This document shows positions 1-9,948 of a stretch of 64,000 nt of DNA, piece after piece. Below the pieces are notes generated by a model. The model searched no databases. It worked only from the letters and a program-made list of their open reading frames with translations, and had not been told where the DNA came from. Source of the DNA: Bacteroidota bacterium (GTDB lineage Bacteria > Bacteroidota > Rhodothermia > Rhodothermales > UBA10348); contig JAJCYP010000110.1 of the NCBI GenBank assembly GCA_029262855.1, positions 1 to 64,000 of the forward strand, written 5' to 3'. The translations under genes and the position numbers were made by a program. Positions within the stretch are counted from its first letter, which is position 1. Each line of letters opens with the position of its first letter.

Positions 1-105
1 TCAGTCCTCGGGCTCGTACTACTCATTATCACCTGACCTCACAGTCGATCCGCAACAGTCCAAGGCAACAGAGACGGTTATCGGGTCGACCCGAAACCGC
101 ATCTC

Positions 106-1869
106 ATGCGACAGCCAAGACGAAGCGATACAGTCAAGAAGGGGTATGAGCGCGCCCCGCATCGGTCCCTTCTCAGGGCCACCGGCGCCATACAGAGCGA
201 CGAGGACTTCGACAAGCCGTTCATCGGCGTCTGCAACTCCTACATCGATCTGATCCCGGGCCATGTCCACCTCCAGGCCTTCGGGCAAGTGGTTAAGGAT
301 GCCGTGCGCGAGGCCGGCGGAGTCCCGTTTGAGTTCAACACCATAGGCGTCGACGACGGGATCGCGATGGGGCACATCGGCATGCGCTACTCGCTGCCGT
401 CCCGGGAGCTTATCGCTGACTCTGTCGAGACCGTCGCGGCGGCGCACTGGCTGGATGGACTTGTTTGCATCCCCAACTGCGACAAGATTGTGCCCGGGAT
501 GCTCATGGGGGCCCTGCGTCTCGACATCCCGGTGATCTTTGTTTCGGGTGGCCCGATGAAAGCGGGCGTAACGCCCGACGGAAAGAAGATCGACTTGATC
601 TCGGTCTTCGAGGGCGTCGGGCAGTACAAATCTGGCGAGATCGGCAAGAAGGAACTGGATGTGCTCGAGCAGTTCGGGTGTCCCACCTGTGGATCATGCT
701 CGGGGATGTTCACGGCCAACTCGATGAACTGCATCATGGAGGCGCTCGGCCTCGCGCTCCCCGGGAATGGCAGCATTCTGGCCGTTGATCCGCGCCGTCA
801 CGAACTCGCGCGGGCGGCCGCGGGGCGGATCGTGGATCTCGTGGACGAAGGCCTGACGGCCCGCAAGGTGGTGACCAGGGACGCGCTGGATGACGCGTTC
901 GCTCTGGACATGGCGATGGGCGGCTCGACGAATACGATCCTTCATCTGCTCGCTGCAGCAAAGGAGGCCGGCATCGAGTATGATCTGGAGCGCATAAACG
1001 AGATCTCCTCGCGGGTCCCCTATCTGTGCAAGGTCTCGCCAGCCACGCCCAACGTCCACATGGAAGACGTGGAGAATGCCGGTGGGGTGCCTGCCATTCT
1101 TAAGGAGTTGCACAAGATGGGACTCCTGAATGCCGACCGGCCGACCGTCGCCGGCGGAACGCTGGCCGACACGCTGGAACGGGCGAGGAACTCCAATCCC
1201 ATCGTGATTCGCACCGCCAAGGCGCCTTTCCGCAAGACCGGTGGTCTGTCGATTCTCTTTGGCAACATTGCCCCGCGGGGAGCGGTGGTCAAGACCGGGG
1301 CGGTTGCCGACCACATGCTGGACTTCGAGGGTCCCGCCCGCATCTACGAATCCCAGGACGCCGCGGTGGAGGGCATCCTGGGAGGCGAAGTTCAGGAGGG
1401 CGAGGTCGTCGTGATTCGCTATGAAGGTCCACGCGGCGGCCCGGGAATGCCGGAGATGCTCCAGCCAACCTCGGCGCTCGCGGGGATGCGTCTGGACCGA
1501 TCGGTTGCCATGATCACCGACGGTCGATTCTCTGGCGGTACCCGCGGTCTGTCGATTGGCCACTGCTCTCCGGAGGCGGCATCCGGCGGCGTGATTGCCG
1601 CCGTCCAGCCTGGTGACCGGATTCGTATTTCCATTGAGAACAGCTCACTCGAACTCCTGGTGGACGAGTCCGAGATCGCCTCGCGTCTGGCGGCGCTTCC
1701 ACGGTTCGAACCGAAGATCAGGGGCGGCTACCTCGAGCGGTACACCTGGTTTGTGACCAGCGCCTCCGAAGGGGCCGTGCTCGAGATTCCTCGGCCCGAA
1801 TGGGCGCAGCCCGCGGGCGCCGGCGAATCCCCCAAGACATCCGAACATTCCCCAGCCCTGGCCCAGTAA
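106..1869 (+). CDS. ilvD: Dihydroxy-acid dehydratase
   Basis: Dehydrates 2,3-dihydroxy-isovalerate and 2,3-dihydroxy-3-methylvalerate to the 2-keto acids that precede valine and isoleucine; cytosolic Fe-S enzyme. The 587-residue protein has the IlvD/Edd landmarks: CNSY with Cys43, PNCDKIVPG with Cys125 and Lys127, and CPTCGSCSG with Cys198 (the three family cluster cysteines), then GGSTNT near 300 and DGRFSGG near 470. Length is normal for the family. The ATG at 106 gives a typical N-terminus, and only 105 bp of sequence precede it, so the promoter may lie outside the window. It is the first visible gene of the nine-gene branched-chain operon; ilvB begins one base after its stop. Family assignment is secure. 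Confidence 0.97.
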   Translation: MRQPRRSDTVKKGYERAPHRSLLRATGAIQSDEDFDKPFIGVCNSYIDLIPGHVHLQAFGQVVKDAVREAGGVPFEFNTIGVDDGIAMGHIGMRYSLPSRELIADSVETVAAAHWLDGLVCIPNCDKIVPGMLMGALRLDIPVIFVSGGPMKAGVTPDGKKIDLISVFEGVGQYKSGEIGKKELDVLEQFGCPTCGSCSGMFTANSMNCIMEALGLALPGNGSILAVDPRRHELARAAAGRIVDLVDEGLTARKVVTRDALDDAFALDMAMGGSTNTILHLLAAAKEAGIEYDLERINEISSRVPYLCKVSPATPNVHMEDVENAGGVPAILKELHKMGLLNADRPTVAGGTLADTLERARNSNPIVIRTAKAPFRKTGGLSILFGNIAPRGAVVKTGAVADHMLDFEGPARIYESQDAAVEGILGGEVQEGEVVVIRYEGPRGGPGMPEMLQPTSALAGMRLDRSVAMITDGRFSGGTRGLSIGHCSPEAASGGVIAAVQPGDRIRISIENSSLELLVDESEIASRLAALPRFEPKIRGGYLERYTWFVTSASEGAVLEIPRPEWAQPAGAGESPKTSEHSPALAQ

Positions 1870-1870
1870 C

Positions 1871-3643
1871 ATGACGACAGCTACTCATTTCCCGCTCAAT
1901 GCCGGAGGAGACGGTGCCGCCCCGGGGCACGATCCGACGCCAGTCAGTGGCGCCGAAATTCTCATCCGAAGCCTTGAGGCCGAGGGCGTCGAGTATGTCT
2001 TCGGCCACCCCGGCGGTGCCGTCATCAAGATCTACGATGAGATGCACCGCATCCAGCCGAGCTGGGAGCACATTCTTGTCCGGCACGAGCAAGGCGGAAC
2101 GCACGCGGCCGAAGGATATGCCAAGGCCACCGGCAAGGTGGGCACGGTCCTCGTCACGAGTGGTCCCGGAGCGACCAACTGTGTGACCGGTATCGCAGAT
2201 GCATTCATGGATTCGGTACCGATCGTGGTGTTTACCGGGCAGGTCCCGACGGCGCTCATCGGAAACGATGCGTTCCAGGAGTGCGATACCATCGGTGTCA
2301 CCCGGTCGATCACGAAGCACAGCTTCCTGGTTCGAGATGTCGCCGACCTGGCATCAACCGTCCGGGCCGCGTATCACATCGCCAGGACCGGGCGCCCCGG
2401 ACCGGTGGTGGTCGACTTGCCGAAGGACGTCCTGCTGGCCACGGCGCCGTTCCACTATCCCGATGAGGTAGCCCTGCCCGGGTACTCGTATGTCGGGAAG
2501 GGCAATCGGGAGCAGATCGAGCGCGCGGCCGAAATGATCATGGCCTCCGAAAAGCCGCTGCTCTACGTAGGCGGCGGCACCATCAACAGTGGCGCAACGA
2601 AGGAGTTGACGGCCCTGGCCCGGAAGACCGGCATCCCGGTGACCACGACGCTTCATGGTCTGGGCGCGTTTCCGGAGACGGACCCACTTTCCGTGGGAAT
2701 GCTGGGGATGCACGGCACGTGGTATGCCAACCAGGCCGTTCAGAACTCGGATCTGCTGATCGCGGTGGGCGCCCGGTTTGATGACCGGGTCACCGGGAAA
2801 CTCGATGCGTGGGCACCACAGGCCAAGATCATCCACATTGATATCGACCCCGCCTGCATCTCCAAGAACGTGCCCGTGGACTGCCCCATCCTCGGCGATG
2901 TCCGTCTCGTGCTCGAGGAGCTGGAGCCCCTGCTCTCAGCCAAGGACACCTCGGCCTGGCTGGCACGAATTGACGGCTGGCGCGAGGACTGTCCGATGGA
3001 TTTCGTGCCCGACGGCAAGCTCCGGCCCCAGCAAATCATCCAGGCGTTGCGGGAGAAGACAGGCGGTGACGCGGTGGTGGTCACCGACGTCGGTCAGAAT
3101 CAGATGTGGGCCGCGCAGTTCTTCTCGTACGCCAGGACGCGCAGTCACATCACCTCCGGAGGACTGGGCACGATGGGGTTCTCACTCCCGGCGGCCATGG
3201 GCGCGGCGTTCGGCATGCGGGGTCAGGATGTCCCGGTCATCTCCATCAATGGCGATGGCGGCTTCCTGATGAACAGTCAGGAATTGGGTGTCTGCGCCGC
3301 ACATGGTCTGCCTCTGAAGATTGTGATCCTCAACAACAGTTTCCTCGGCATGGTGCGGCAGTGGCAGGAGCTCTTCCACGATGAGCGCTACAGCCACACC
3401 GATCTGACGACTACTAATCCGGACTTCGTGGCCCTGGCCAAGGCCTACCGGTGCGAGGGGCTTCGATGCGACAAGCCGGAAGATGTCCAGGCCACCATCG
3501 ACAAGGCCTGGGAGATCAACGATCGCCCCGTCCTCATGGAATTCCAGGTCATCACCGAGGAGATGGTATTCCCCATGGTGCCCGCGGGCGCCGCCACCGA
3601 CGACATGATCACGCAGCGGTTCGATCCTGAACTCTCCGCCTGA
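1871..3643 (+). CDS. ilvB: Acetolactate synthase large (catalytic) subunit
   Basis: TPP- and FAD-dependent enzyme that condenses pyruvate with pyruvate or 2-ketobutyrate, the first common step of valine/leucine and isoleucine synthesis. The 590-residue protein has the catalytic glutamate in RHEQGG (Glu73), the central domain around 200-340, and the TPP/metal motif GDGG (461-464) to NN (488-489). It carries about 20 extra N-terminal residues before the conserved SGAEI start of the fold, so a start slightly downstream cannot be excluded, but ATG 1871 sits one base after ilvD's stop and fits coupling. The regulatory subunit follows 11 bases later. Confidence 0.97.
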   Translation: MTTATHFPLNAGGDGAAPGHDPTPVSGAEILIRSLEAEGVEYVFGHPGGAVIKIYDEMHRIQPSWEHILVRHEQGGTHAAEGYAKATGKVGTVLVTSGPGATNCVTGIADAFMDSVPIVVFTGQVPTALIGNDAFQECDTIGVTRSITKHSFLVRDVADLASTVRAAYHIARTGRPGPVVVDLPKDVLLATAPFHYPDEVALPGYSYVGKGNREQIERAAEMIMASEKPLLYVGGGTINSGATKELTALARKTGIPVTTTLHGLGAFPETDPLSVGMLGMHGTWYANQAVQNSDLLIAVGARFDDRVTGKLDAWAPQAKIIHIDIDPACISKNVPVDCPILGDVRLVLEELEPLLSAKDTSAWLARIDGWREDCPMDFVPDGKLRPQQIIQALREKTGGDAVVVTDVGQNQMWAAQFFSYARTRSHITSGGLGTMGFSLPAAMGAAFGMRGQDVPVISINGDGGFLMNSQELGVCAAHGLPLKIVILNNSFLGMVRQWQELFHDERYSHTDLTTTNPDFVALAKAYRCEGLRCDKPEDVQATIDKAWEINDRPVLMEFQVITEEMVFPMVPAGAATDDMITQRFDPELSA

Positions 3644-3654
3644 GCGAACACACC

Positions 3655-4233
3655 ATGACAGATACAGCAACGCTGACGTCCCAACAGATCATTCGCAAGA
3701 AGGCCGCCGGTGAGCCGGTCAATGCGGATGATGCGCCGATGGTGCACCGTCACGTGATCACGGTCCTGCTGGAGAACTCGATTGGTGCCCTCAATCGGGT
3801 AACAAACATGTTCTCCGCGCGCGGCTTCAATTTGGAGAGCGTTTCGGTTGGGGAGACCGACCGGGATCGTGTCTCTCGCCTGACGCTTGTCACTACAGGT
3901 AATGACCGTATCATTGCCCAGGTGCTTCAGCAACTCAACAATCTGGTCGACACGCTGGTGGTTGATGACGTGACGAACCAGGAGTACGTCGAGCGGGAGC
4001 TCTGCCTCATCAAGGTCTCCTATGAGGCGGAAACGCGTCCCGCGCTCATGGACATCGTGGAGATCTTCCGCGGCAATGTCATCAACATCACGCCTGAGAC
4101 GATGACGTTCGAGGTAACCGGACCGACGTCCAAGATCAATGCCTTCATAGGCATGATTAAGCCGCACGGCATCAACGAACTGGCGCGTAGCGGCCGTGTG
4201 GCCATGCGCAGGCATCTGGCTTTTGAGGCCTGA
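3655..4233 (+). CDS. ilvN: Acetolactate synthase small (regulatory) subunit
   Basis: Regulatory partner of IlvB that stimulates the enzyme and confers end-product feedback in characterised homologues. At 192 residues it matches the long IlvN/IlvH form: an ACT domain starts at about residue 33 ([17 protein letters not shown], then [14 protein letters not shown]) and a C-terminal ACT-like domain follows the EYVEREL segment. The first 30 residues are polar and poorly conserved. It lies 11 bases after ilvB and directly before ilvC, the usual order. Valine sensitivity cannot be predicted from what I see. The symbol ilvH would serve equally well. Confidence 0.95.
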   Translation: MTDTATLTSQQIIRKKAAGEPVNADDAPMVHRHVITVLLENSIGALNRVTNMFSARGFNLESVSVGETDRDRVSRLTLVTTGNDRIIAQVLQQLNNLVDTLVVDDVTNQEYVERELCLIKVSYEAETRPALMDIVEIFRGNVINITPETMTFEVTGPTSKINAFIGMIKPHGINELARSGRVAMRRHLAFEA

Positions 4234-4258
4234 ACCCAAAAAACCCGCCCAAGAGAAC

Positions 4259-5296
4259 ATGAACGTCTATTACGAAGCCAATCCCGATCTCATTCGCAGC
4301 CGCCGCGTCGCTGTGATCGGCTACGGGTCCCAGGGACATGCACACTCGCTGAATCTCCTGGAGAGCGGAGTCAATGTGTGCGTGGGACTGCGACCGGGAT
4401 CCGCCTCCGCCGAAAAGGCGGCCGCCAAGGGACTAAAGGTCAAGTCGGTTGCTGAGGCGTCGGATTGGGCCGACGTCATCATGATCCTCATTCCGGATCA
4501 GCACCAGAAGGCGGTGTACGAGGCCGAGATCCAGCAGCACGTCACGCCCGGGAAGGCCTTGGCGTTTGGGCACGGATTCAACGTGCATTATGACCAGATC
4601 CAGGCGCCCGAAGGGGTGGATGTGTTCATGGTCGCCCCCAAGTCGCCGGGCCACCTGGTCCGACGAACCTATACGGAGGGGAACGGCGTGCCGTGCCTGG
4701 TGGCAGTTGCTCAGGACGCATCGGGATCCACGTTGGAGCTGGCGCTGTCCTATGCCGACGCGATCGGTGGGACCAGAGCGGGCGTGATCGAGACCAACTT
4801 CAAGGACGAGACGGAGACGGATCTCTTTGGCGAGCAGGCGGTGCTGTGCGGTGGTGCGGCTGAACTCATCAAAGCCGGCTTCGAAACGCTCACGGAGGCC
4901 GGCTATCCGGAGGAACTGGCGTATTTCGAATGCCTGCACGAATTGAAGCTGATCGTTGACCTCTTCTATGAGGGTGGCCTCGAGTACATGAACTACTCGG
5001 TCTCCGACACGGCCGAATACGGCGGCTATTCTCGCGGCCCCCGCGTGGTCACTCCCGCGGTCAAGGCAGAGATGCAGCGCATCCTTGGCGAGGTCCAAAG
5101 CGGCGCATTCGCCCGCGAGTGGATCAGGGAGTGTGAAACCGGGGGAACTGGGATGGCCGCCTACCGGGTAAGCACGGATACACACCCGCTGGAACAGGTT
5201 GGGCGACGGCTTCGGGGCATGATGCACTGGCTGCGTCCGAAGGCGGCCGCGGATACGGCGGCCTCGCCGATGGATCGCGCAGAAGCGGAAGCCTGA
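4259..5296 (+). CDS. ilvC: Ketol-acid reductoisomerase (NADP+)
   Basis: Isomerises and reduces 2-acetolactate or 2-aceto-2-hydroxybutyrate to the dihydroxy acids used by IlvD. I place the start at ATG 4259, giving [11 protein letters not shown], instead of the longer open frame from 4196 that would overlap ilvN by 38 bases with unrelated residues. The Rossmann motif [13 protein letters not shown] lies at about 21-33, followed by LRPGS typical of NADPH-binding class I enzymes. The knotted C-terminal domain carries DLFGEQ and [12 protein letters not shown]. At 345 residues it is the class I size with a short C-terminal extension. leuB starts two bases after its stop. Confidence 0.96.
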   Translation: MNVYYEANPDLIRSRRVAVIGYGSQGHAHSLNLLESGVNVCVGLRPGSASAEKAAAKGLKVKSVAEASDWADVIMILIPDQHQKAVYEAEIQQHVTPGKALAFGHGFNVHYDQIQAPEGVDVFMVAPKSPGHLVRRTYTEGNGVPCLVAVAQDASGSTLELALSYADAIGGTRAGVIETNFKDETETDLFGEQAVLCGGAAELIKAGFETLTEAGYPEELAYFECLHELKLIVDLFYEGGLEYMNYSVSDTAEYGGYSRGPRVVTPAVKAEMQRILGEVQSGAFAREWIRECETGGTGMAAYRVSTDTHPLEQVGRRLRGMMHWLRPKAAADTAASPMDRAEAEA

Positions 5297-5298
5297 AG

Positions 5299-6393
5299 AT
5301 GAACCGGGGATCTCGTTCATACCGAATCGCATTGCTTCCCGGAGACGGGATAGGGCCGGAGGTCACGACCTCCGCCACGGAGGTCCTGGAGACCGTCGCC
5401 GATGCGCATGGGTTTAGTCTTGAGACCGCCGAGTATCCGGTTGGCGGTGCGGCCATAGATCATGTCGGCCAGCCGCTGCCAGCCGGTACGCTCACGGGAT
5501 GCCTGGACGCCGACGCGGTGATGCTCGGGGCGGTCGGAGGACCGGCCTGGGACCACGGGACGGGCGATAAGCGGCCGGAGGCGGGACTGCTCGCTCTCCG
5601 GAAGGGCTTGGGCACGTTCGCAAATCTTCGCCCAGTCGCGGTACCACGTGCGCTGGCGGCGCTTTCACCGCTTCGGGAGGAACGGGTCACGGGAGTCGAC
5701 CTGCTCATTGTCCGCGAGTTGACGGGTGGGATCTATTTCGGCACCCCTCGGACCGAGGGCGAGGACGTGGCCTCAGACACCATGCTCTACACAAAGACCG
5801 AGGTTCAGCGGATCACGCGAATCGCCGGCCAGTGGGCTCGCAAGCGTGGAGGTCGTATCACCTCGGTGGACAAGGCCAACGTGTTGGCATCCTCGCGGTT
5901 GTGGAGGGCCGCGGTGGAGGAGGTGCTGGCGGCGGAATTCCCAGAGCTTGCCCTCGACCAGCTTTACGTAGACAACGCCGCCATGCAGATCGTTCGCGAT
6001 CCGCGGCAGTTCGATGTGATCCTGACCGGCAATCTGTTCGGAGACATACTCTCCGATCTGGCTGCCACCCTGCCGGGATCTCTGGGCGTGCTCCCCTCGG
6101 CAAGCGTAGGAGAGGGCGTTGGAATTTTTGAGCCCGTTCACGGAAGCGCTCCTGACATCGTCGGTTTGGACCAGGCCAACCCCATCGGAATGATCCTCAG
6201 TGCCGCCATGATGATGGACCATCTCGGCGAGCCCGACGCGGCCGCTGCAATTCGCCAGGGAGTAGACGGGGCGCTGAATGACGGTCTGGTGACTGCCGAT
6301 CTGGCGCGCGATTTGCGTTTCGTGGGTACTCGCGAAATGACCGAGAGAATCTGTAAGTGGGCGGTAACATCTGCCGCCACCACACGAACCTAA
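5299..6393 (+). CDS. leuB: 3-isopropylmalate dehydrogenase
   Basis: Oxidatively decarboxylates 3-isopropylmalate to 2-ketoisocaproate in leucine synthesis, using NAD+. The 364-residue protein opens with the beta-strand and nucleotide-associated GDGIGPEV, carries the substrate segment [13 protein letters not shown] and [10 protein letters not shown], and shows the metal-binding region with [16 protein letters not shown] sequence (here [12 protein letters not shown]) and the cofactor segment [12 protein letters not shown]. These separate it from isocitrate dehydrogenase and tartrate dehydrogenase. It follows ilvC by two bases and precedes leuA by 16. The predicted protein starts [17 protein letters not shown]. 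Confidence 0.95.
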   Translation: MNRGSRSYRIALLPGDGIGPEVTTSATEVLETVADAHGFSLETAEYPVGGAAIDHVGQPLPAGTLTGCLDADAVMLGAVGGPAWDHGTGDKRPEAGLLALRKGLGTFANLRPVAVPRALAALSPLREERVTGVDLLIVRELTGGIYFGTPRTEGEDVASDTMLYTKTEVQRITRIAGQWARKRGGRITSVDKANVLASSRLWRAAVEEVLAAEFPELALDQLYVDNAAMQIVRDPRQFDVILTGNLFGDILSDLAATLPGSLGVLPSASVGEGVGIFEPVHGSAPDIVGLDQANPIGMILSAAMMMDHLGEPDAAAAIRQGVDGALNDGLVTADLARDLRFVGTREMTERICKWAVTSAATTRT

Positions 6394-6409
6394 AGCTGAC
6401 CAATACGGC

Positions 6410-8032
6410 ATGGCCGATTCCGCTACAAACCGGGTAATCATCTTCGATACCACCCTCCGCGACGGCGAGCAGGCCCCAGGGGGATCGATGACCGTACCTG
6501 AAAAGGTGCAAATCGCGCATCAGTTGGCGCGTTTGGGTGTGGATATCATAGAAGCCGGATTTCCGATTTCGTCCCCGGGTCAGGCCGAGGCAGTCCGGAG
6601 AATCGCCACCGAGGTCGAAGGGCCCGTGATCTGTGGTCTGGCCCGCGCGAAGGAGGCCGACGTTCACGCGGCTGGAGAAGCGCTCGAGTCGGGCAAGCGA
6701 GTTCGTATCCACACGTTCATCGCCACGAGCGACATCCACCTCCTAAGTAAGTTTGCCGACGACCGTTACGGCAAGTCGCTGGCCGCGAAGCGGGAGACCA
6801 TCAAGGAGATGGCGGCGGACGCCGTCAAGCTCGCCCGTACCTACACGGATGACGTGGAGTTCTCCGCCGAGGACGCCGGCCGAACCGAAATCGACTATCT
6901 CGTGGAAGTGGCCCAGGCGGCGGTCAACGCGGGCGCGACCACCATCAACATTCCGGACACCACGGGCTATTGCACGCCGTCGGAGTATGCCGGCCTCTTC
7001 ACCGAACTCATGGAGCGCTGCCACTTCGGCCCCGAGGTGATCTTCTCCACCCACTGCCACAACGATCTCGGGCTGGCAGTCGCGAACTCGATCTCAGCGG
7101 TGTTGGCCGGAGCCCGCCAGGTGGAGTGCACCATAAACGGCATCGGTGAGCGGGCTGGAAACGCGGCGCTCGAGGAATTCGCCATGGCCCTCCAGGTGCG
7201 GAAGAATCGTTTCGGACTCGACACCGGCATCGATAGCAAACTGCTAACCGAGACCAGCCGCATGGTCTCAACGTTCTCCGGGTTCTCGGTGCAGGCCAAC
7301 AAGGCCATCGTCGGTAAGAATGCCTTCAGCCATGAGGCCGGTATCCACCAGGACGGCGTGCTGAAGAACCGCGAGACCTACGAAATCATGAGTGCCGCGG
7401 ACGTCGGCCAGCAAGTCGAGGCCATCCGCCTCGGACGTCATTCCGGCCGTCACGGCCTCTTTTCGCGCCTGACAAAACTGGGAATTCAGGTCCCGGAGTC
7501 CAAGCGCGATGTCATCTACGACCGTTTCCTAAAACTCGCCGATGCCAAGAAAGAAATCGGCGAATCAGACCTCTACCACCTCGTGCACGAAGACAACCCC
7601 AACATGAACGCGCCGCACTACGAACTCGAGTATGCGTCCGCCTCCGTCGCGACGAATGCGGACCCGGAAGCTCTGGTGCGGATCCGGCACGTCCGAACAG
7701 GCCGAATCGTGGAGCGGGGAGCCACCGGCGACGGGCCAATCGACGCCCTCTACCGAGCCATCGATCACGCCGTGGATGAGAGCCACGACCTGATCAACTA
7801 CAACATTCGATCGGTCACCGAAGGAGCCGATGCGCTTGGCGAGGTCTCCGTGCTCATCGGCATCGGAGGCCCCTGTTTCAACGGGCGCTCCAGCGGCACC
7901 GACGTGGTCCTGGCCTCTGCCCAGGCCTACATCAACGCCCTGAACAGTCTGGCCGCGTTTCGTACTGAAGAAGAAGCGGTCCGGTTTGTCGGCGACGGCA
8001 TCATGCGCGCCTTCGAGGGCGGTGTTGCCTGA
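6410..8032 (+). CDS. leuA: 2-isopropylmalate synthase
   Basis: Condenses acetyl-CoA with 2-ketoisovalerate, the committing step of leucine synthesis. The 540-residue protein has the DRE-TIM signature FDTTLRDGEQAPG at about 12-24, the metal-binding THCHNDLGLAVAN near 213-225, and NGIGERAGNAALEE. The C-terminal ~150 residues form the LeuA regulatory/dimer domain, the usual site of leucine feedback. The stop and the leuC start share a base (TGATG at 8030-8034), showing tight coupling. The paralogue at 9949 is a citramalate synthase, so this copy is the one assigned to leucine. Confidence 0.94.
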   Translation: MADSATNRVIIFDTTLRDGEQAPGGSMTVPEKVQIAHQLARLGVDIIEAGFPISSPGQAEAVRRIATEVEGPVICGLARAKEADVHAAGEALESGKRVRIHTFIATSDIHLLSKFADDRYGKSLAAKRETIKEMAADAVKLARTYTDDVEFSAEDAGRTEIDYLVEVAQAAVNAGATTINIPDTTGYCTPSEYAGLFTELMERCHFGPEVIFSTHCHNDLGLAVANSISAVLAGARQVECTINGIGERAGNAALEEFAMALQVRKNRFGLDTGIDSKLLTETSRMVSTFSGFSVQANKAIVGKNAFSHEAGIHQDGVLKNRETYEIMSAADVGQQVEAIRLGRHSGRHGLFSRLTKLGIQVPESKRDVIYDRFLKLADAKKEIGESDLYHLVHEDNPNMNAPHYELEYASASVATNADPEALVRIRHVRTGRIVERGATGDGPIDALYRAIDHAVDESHDLINYNIRSVTEGADALGEVSVLIGIGGPCFNGRSSGTDVVLASAQAYINALNSLAAFRTEEEAVRFVGDGIMRAFEGGVA

Positions 8033-9330
8033 TGGGACAGACGCTCACGGAGAAGATCCTGGCGCAGCACGCCGGCCGCGAGCGTGTCGCGCCCGGCGAC
8101 AACATTTGGGTGGATGTAGACATCCTGATGACCCACGATGTCTGCGGGCCGCCCACCATTGACATCTTCAAGCGGGAGTTCGGTGAGAACGCCAAGGTCT
8201 GGGACCAGAACAAACTCGTGATCCTGCCTGACCACTACATCTTTACCGAGGATCCGCACGCCCGGCGGAATATCGAACTCCTGCGGGCCTTTGCCGCTCA
8301 GCACGATCTCCAGCATTACTACGATGTCGGTACGTCCCGCTACAAGGGAGTCTGCCACGTGGCGCTGGCCGAGGAGGGGTTCAATCGTCCCGGCAACGTG
8401 CTTTTCGGGACCGACTCCCACACGTGTACCTCTGGGGCCTTCGGACTCTTTTCCACGGGGGTCGGCAATACCGACGCCGCGCTCATCATGGGGACCGGGA
8501 AGATCTGGGTCAAAGTGCCCGAGACCATGCGGTTTGTGTTCGAGGGCGAGTTGCCCCCGTACCTGATGGCGAAGGATCTGATTCTGGCCGTGATCGGCGA
8601 GATCGGTACGGACGGCGGCACCTATCGGACGCTGGAGTTTGACGGAGGCGCCGTCTACGACCTCTCGATGCAGGAGCGCATGACGCTTACAAACATGGCG
8701 ATTGAGGCCGGCGGCAAGAACGGGATCATCGCGCCCGATCAGGTGACCTTCGACTTCGTCCGCGCCCGCACCGATGCACCCTTCCAGGCTGTGTACGGCG
8801 ATGCCGACGCACGCTTTCATTCGGAGTACGTGTTCGACGTGTCCCAGATGGTCCCCGTTGTCGCCAAGCCGCACAGTCCGGACAACAAGGCGCCGGTTAC
8901 CGAAGTGGTTGGGACGAGGTTGGACAAGTGCTACATCGGATCGTGCACGGGCGGAAAGCTTGAGGACTTCGAGGCGGCTGCACGGATTCTGAAGGGTCTG
9001 GAAGTGAAGGTCGCTACCTACGTGGTGCCGGCGAGCACCGAGGTGCAGCGACGGATGAAGGAAGTCACCATCGACGGCCAGACACTCTGGGACATCTTTG
9101 AGTCCGCCGGGTGCATGATGGGCCACGCCTCCTGTGGCGCCTGTCTTGGCGGTCCCATCGACACGTTCGGACGCGCGGTCGGAACGGAAGTGGTGATCTC
9201 TACGACCAATCGCAATTACCCCGGTCGCATGGGATCGAAAATGAGCGCCGTCTATCTGGCTTCGCCACTGACGGTGGCCGCATCTGCCTTGAATGGTGTG
9301 ATCACCGATCCACGAGAGGTGCTTGTTTGA
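8032..9330 (+). CDS. leuC: 3-isopropylmalate dehydratase large subunit
   Basis: With LeuD interconverts 2- and 3-isopropylmalate through a [4Fe-4S] aconitase-type centre. The cluster ligands are visible as YIGSCTGG (Cys305) and the HASCGACLGG pair (Cys368 and Cys371). At 432 residues it is the shorter archaeal/LeuC2 type (about 420) instead of the ~466-residue enterobacterial type. ATG 8032 overlaps the leuA stop by one base, and its own stop overlaps the leuD start. The FGTDSHTCTSGA segment at 125-136 is the family substrate-binding motif. Homoaconitase of the same clan is an alternative, but the leu context makes isopropylmalate the likely substrate. Confidence 0.94.
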   Translation: MGQTLTEKILAQHAGRERVAPGDNIWVDVDILMTHDVCGPPTIDIFKREFGENAKVWDQNKLVILPDHYIFTEDPHARRNIELLRAFAAQHDLQHYYDVGTSRYKGVCHVALAEEGFNRPGNVLFGTDSHTCTSGAFGLFSTGVGNTDAALIMGTGKIWVKVPETMRFVFEGELPPYLMAKDLILAVIGEIGTDGGTYRTLEFDGGAVYDLSMQERMTLTNMAIEAGGKNGIIAPDQVTFDFVRARTDAPFQAVYGDADARFHSEYVFDVSQMVPVVAKPHSPDNKAPVTEVVGTRLDKCYIGSCTGGKLEDFEAAARILKGLEVKVATYVVPASTEVQRRMKEVTIDGQTLWDIFESAGCMMGHASCGACLGGPIDTFGRAVGTEVVISTTNRNYPGRMGSKMSAVYLASPLTVAASALNGVITDPREVLV

Positions 9331-9890
9331 AAGACGTGATCCGCGGAAAGGCGTACGTAGTCGGAGACGCCATCGACACAGACCAGATCATTCCGGCCGC
9401 GCACCTGGTGTACTCGCTGACGATCCCCGAAGAGCGTAAGATGTACGGGCGATACGCCCTCAGCGGGGTTCCGGCCGACCAGCAGGGCCTGCCGAAGGGC
9501 GGTCAGCCCTTCACGGCTGAGGATTCGTTTGAAAGCGAGTACAAGGTCATCATCGGTGGCTCGAACTTCGGGTGTGGCTCCAGCCGGGAGCACGCTCCGT
9601 TTGCCATCGCCGAGGCAGGTTGCGAAGCCGTCGTGGCCGAATCCTATGCCAGGATTTTCTACCGCAACTCGGTGGATGGCGGGTTCGTGGTGCCTTTCGA
9701 GACGCGGGTCCCGCTGACCGAACGAATTCGGACCGGCGATGAGGTGGAGATCGACACGGTTCGCTCCACGCTGCACAACCACACCACGGGCGAAGACTTC
9801 CTGCTCAACCCGCTGGGCGATGTGGCTGACATTCTGAAGGCAGGGAATGTCTTCGAGTATGCCCGGCAGAAGGGCCTGATTAGCACCTGA
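9327..9890 (+). CDS. leuD: 3-isopropylmalate dehydratase small subunit
   Basis: Swivel-domain partner of LeuC. The ATG-initiated open frame from 9111 lies inside leuC, so I choose TTG 9327, which overlaps the leuC stop (TTGA) and gives KDVIRGKAYVVGDAIDTDQI directly. A GTG three codons later is the alternative. The 187-residue protein has the signature GGSNFGCGSSREHAPFAI and the YRNSVDGG segment near 110. Its size fits the compact LeuD that pairs with short LeuC proteins. A 58-bp gap with a weak 6-bp hairpin separates it from cimA. Confidence 0.92.
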   Translation: MKDVIRGKAYVVGDAIDTDQIIPAAHLVYSLTIPEERKMYGRYALSGVPADQQGLPKGGQPFTAEDSFESEYKVIIGGSNFGCGSSREHAPFAIAEAGCEAVVAESYARIFYRNSVDGGFVVPFETRVPLTERIRTGDEVEIDTVRSTLHNHTTGEDFLLNPLGDVADILKAGNVFEYARQKGLIST

Positions 9891-9948
9891 TAGAACGGCG
9901 CCACGTAAGCCCCCGGGTTGGCGTGAGACGCCACAACAAACCCGAACC

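Noticed and set aside
1..105. Leader peptide or T-box-like element before ilvD
   Set aside because: Only 105 bp are available; no run of Leu/Ile/Val codons and no T-box or terminator hairpin could be found.
7927..9126. 399-codon open frame on the minus strand opposite leuC
   Set aside because: It lies entirely under a certain gene, has no ribosome site or recognisable family, and reflects codon bias in G+C-rich DNA. The same applies to long antisense frames under ilvD, ilvB, leuB, cimA, gltB and the Fe-S oxidoreductase.
9917..9937. Small hairpin between leuD and cimA
   Set aside because: Only six clean base pairs with a three-base loop and no T run; too weak to call a terminator or attenuator.
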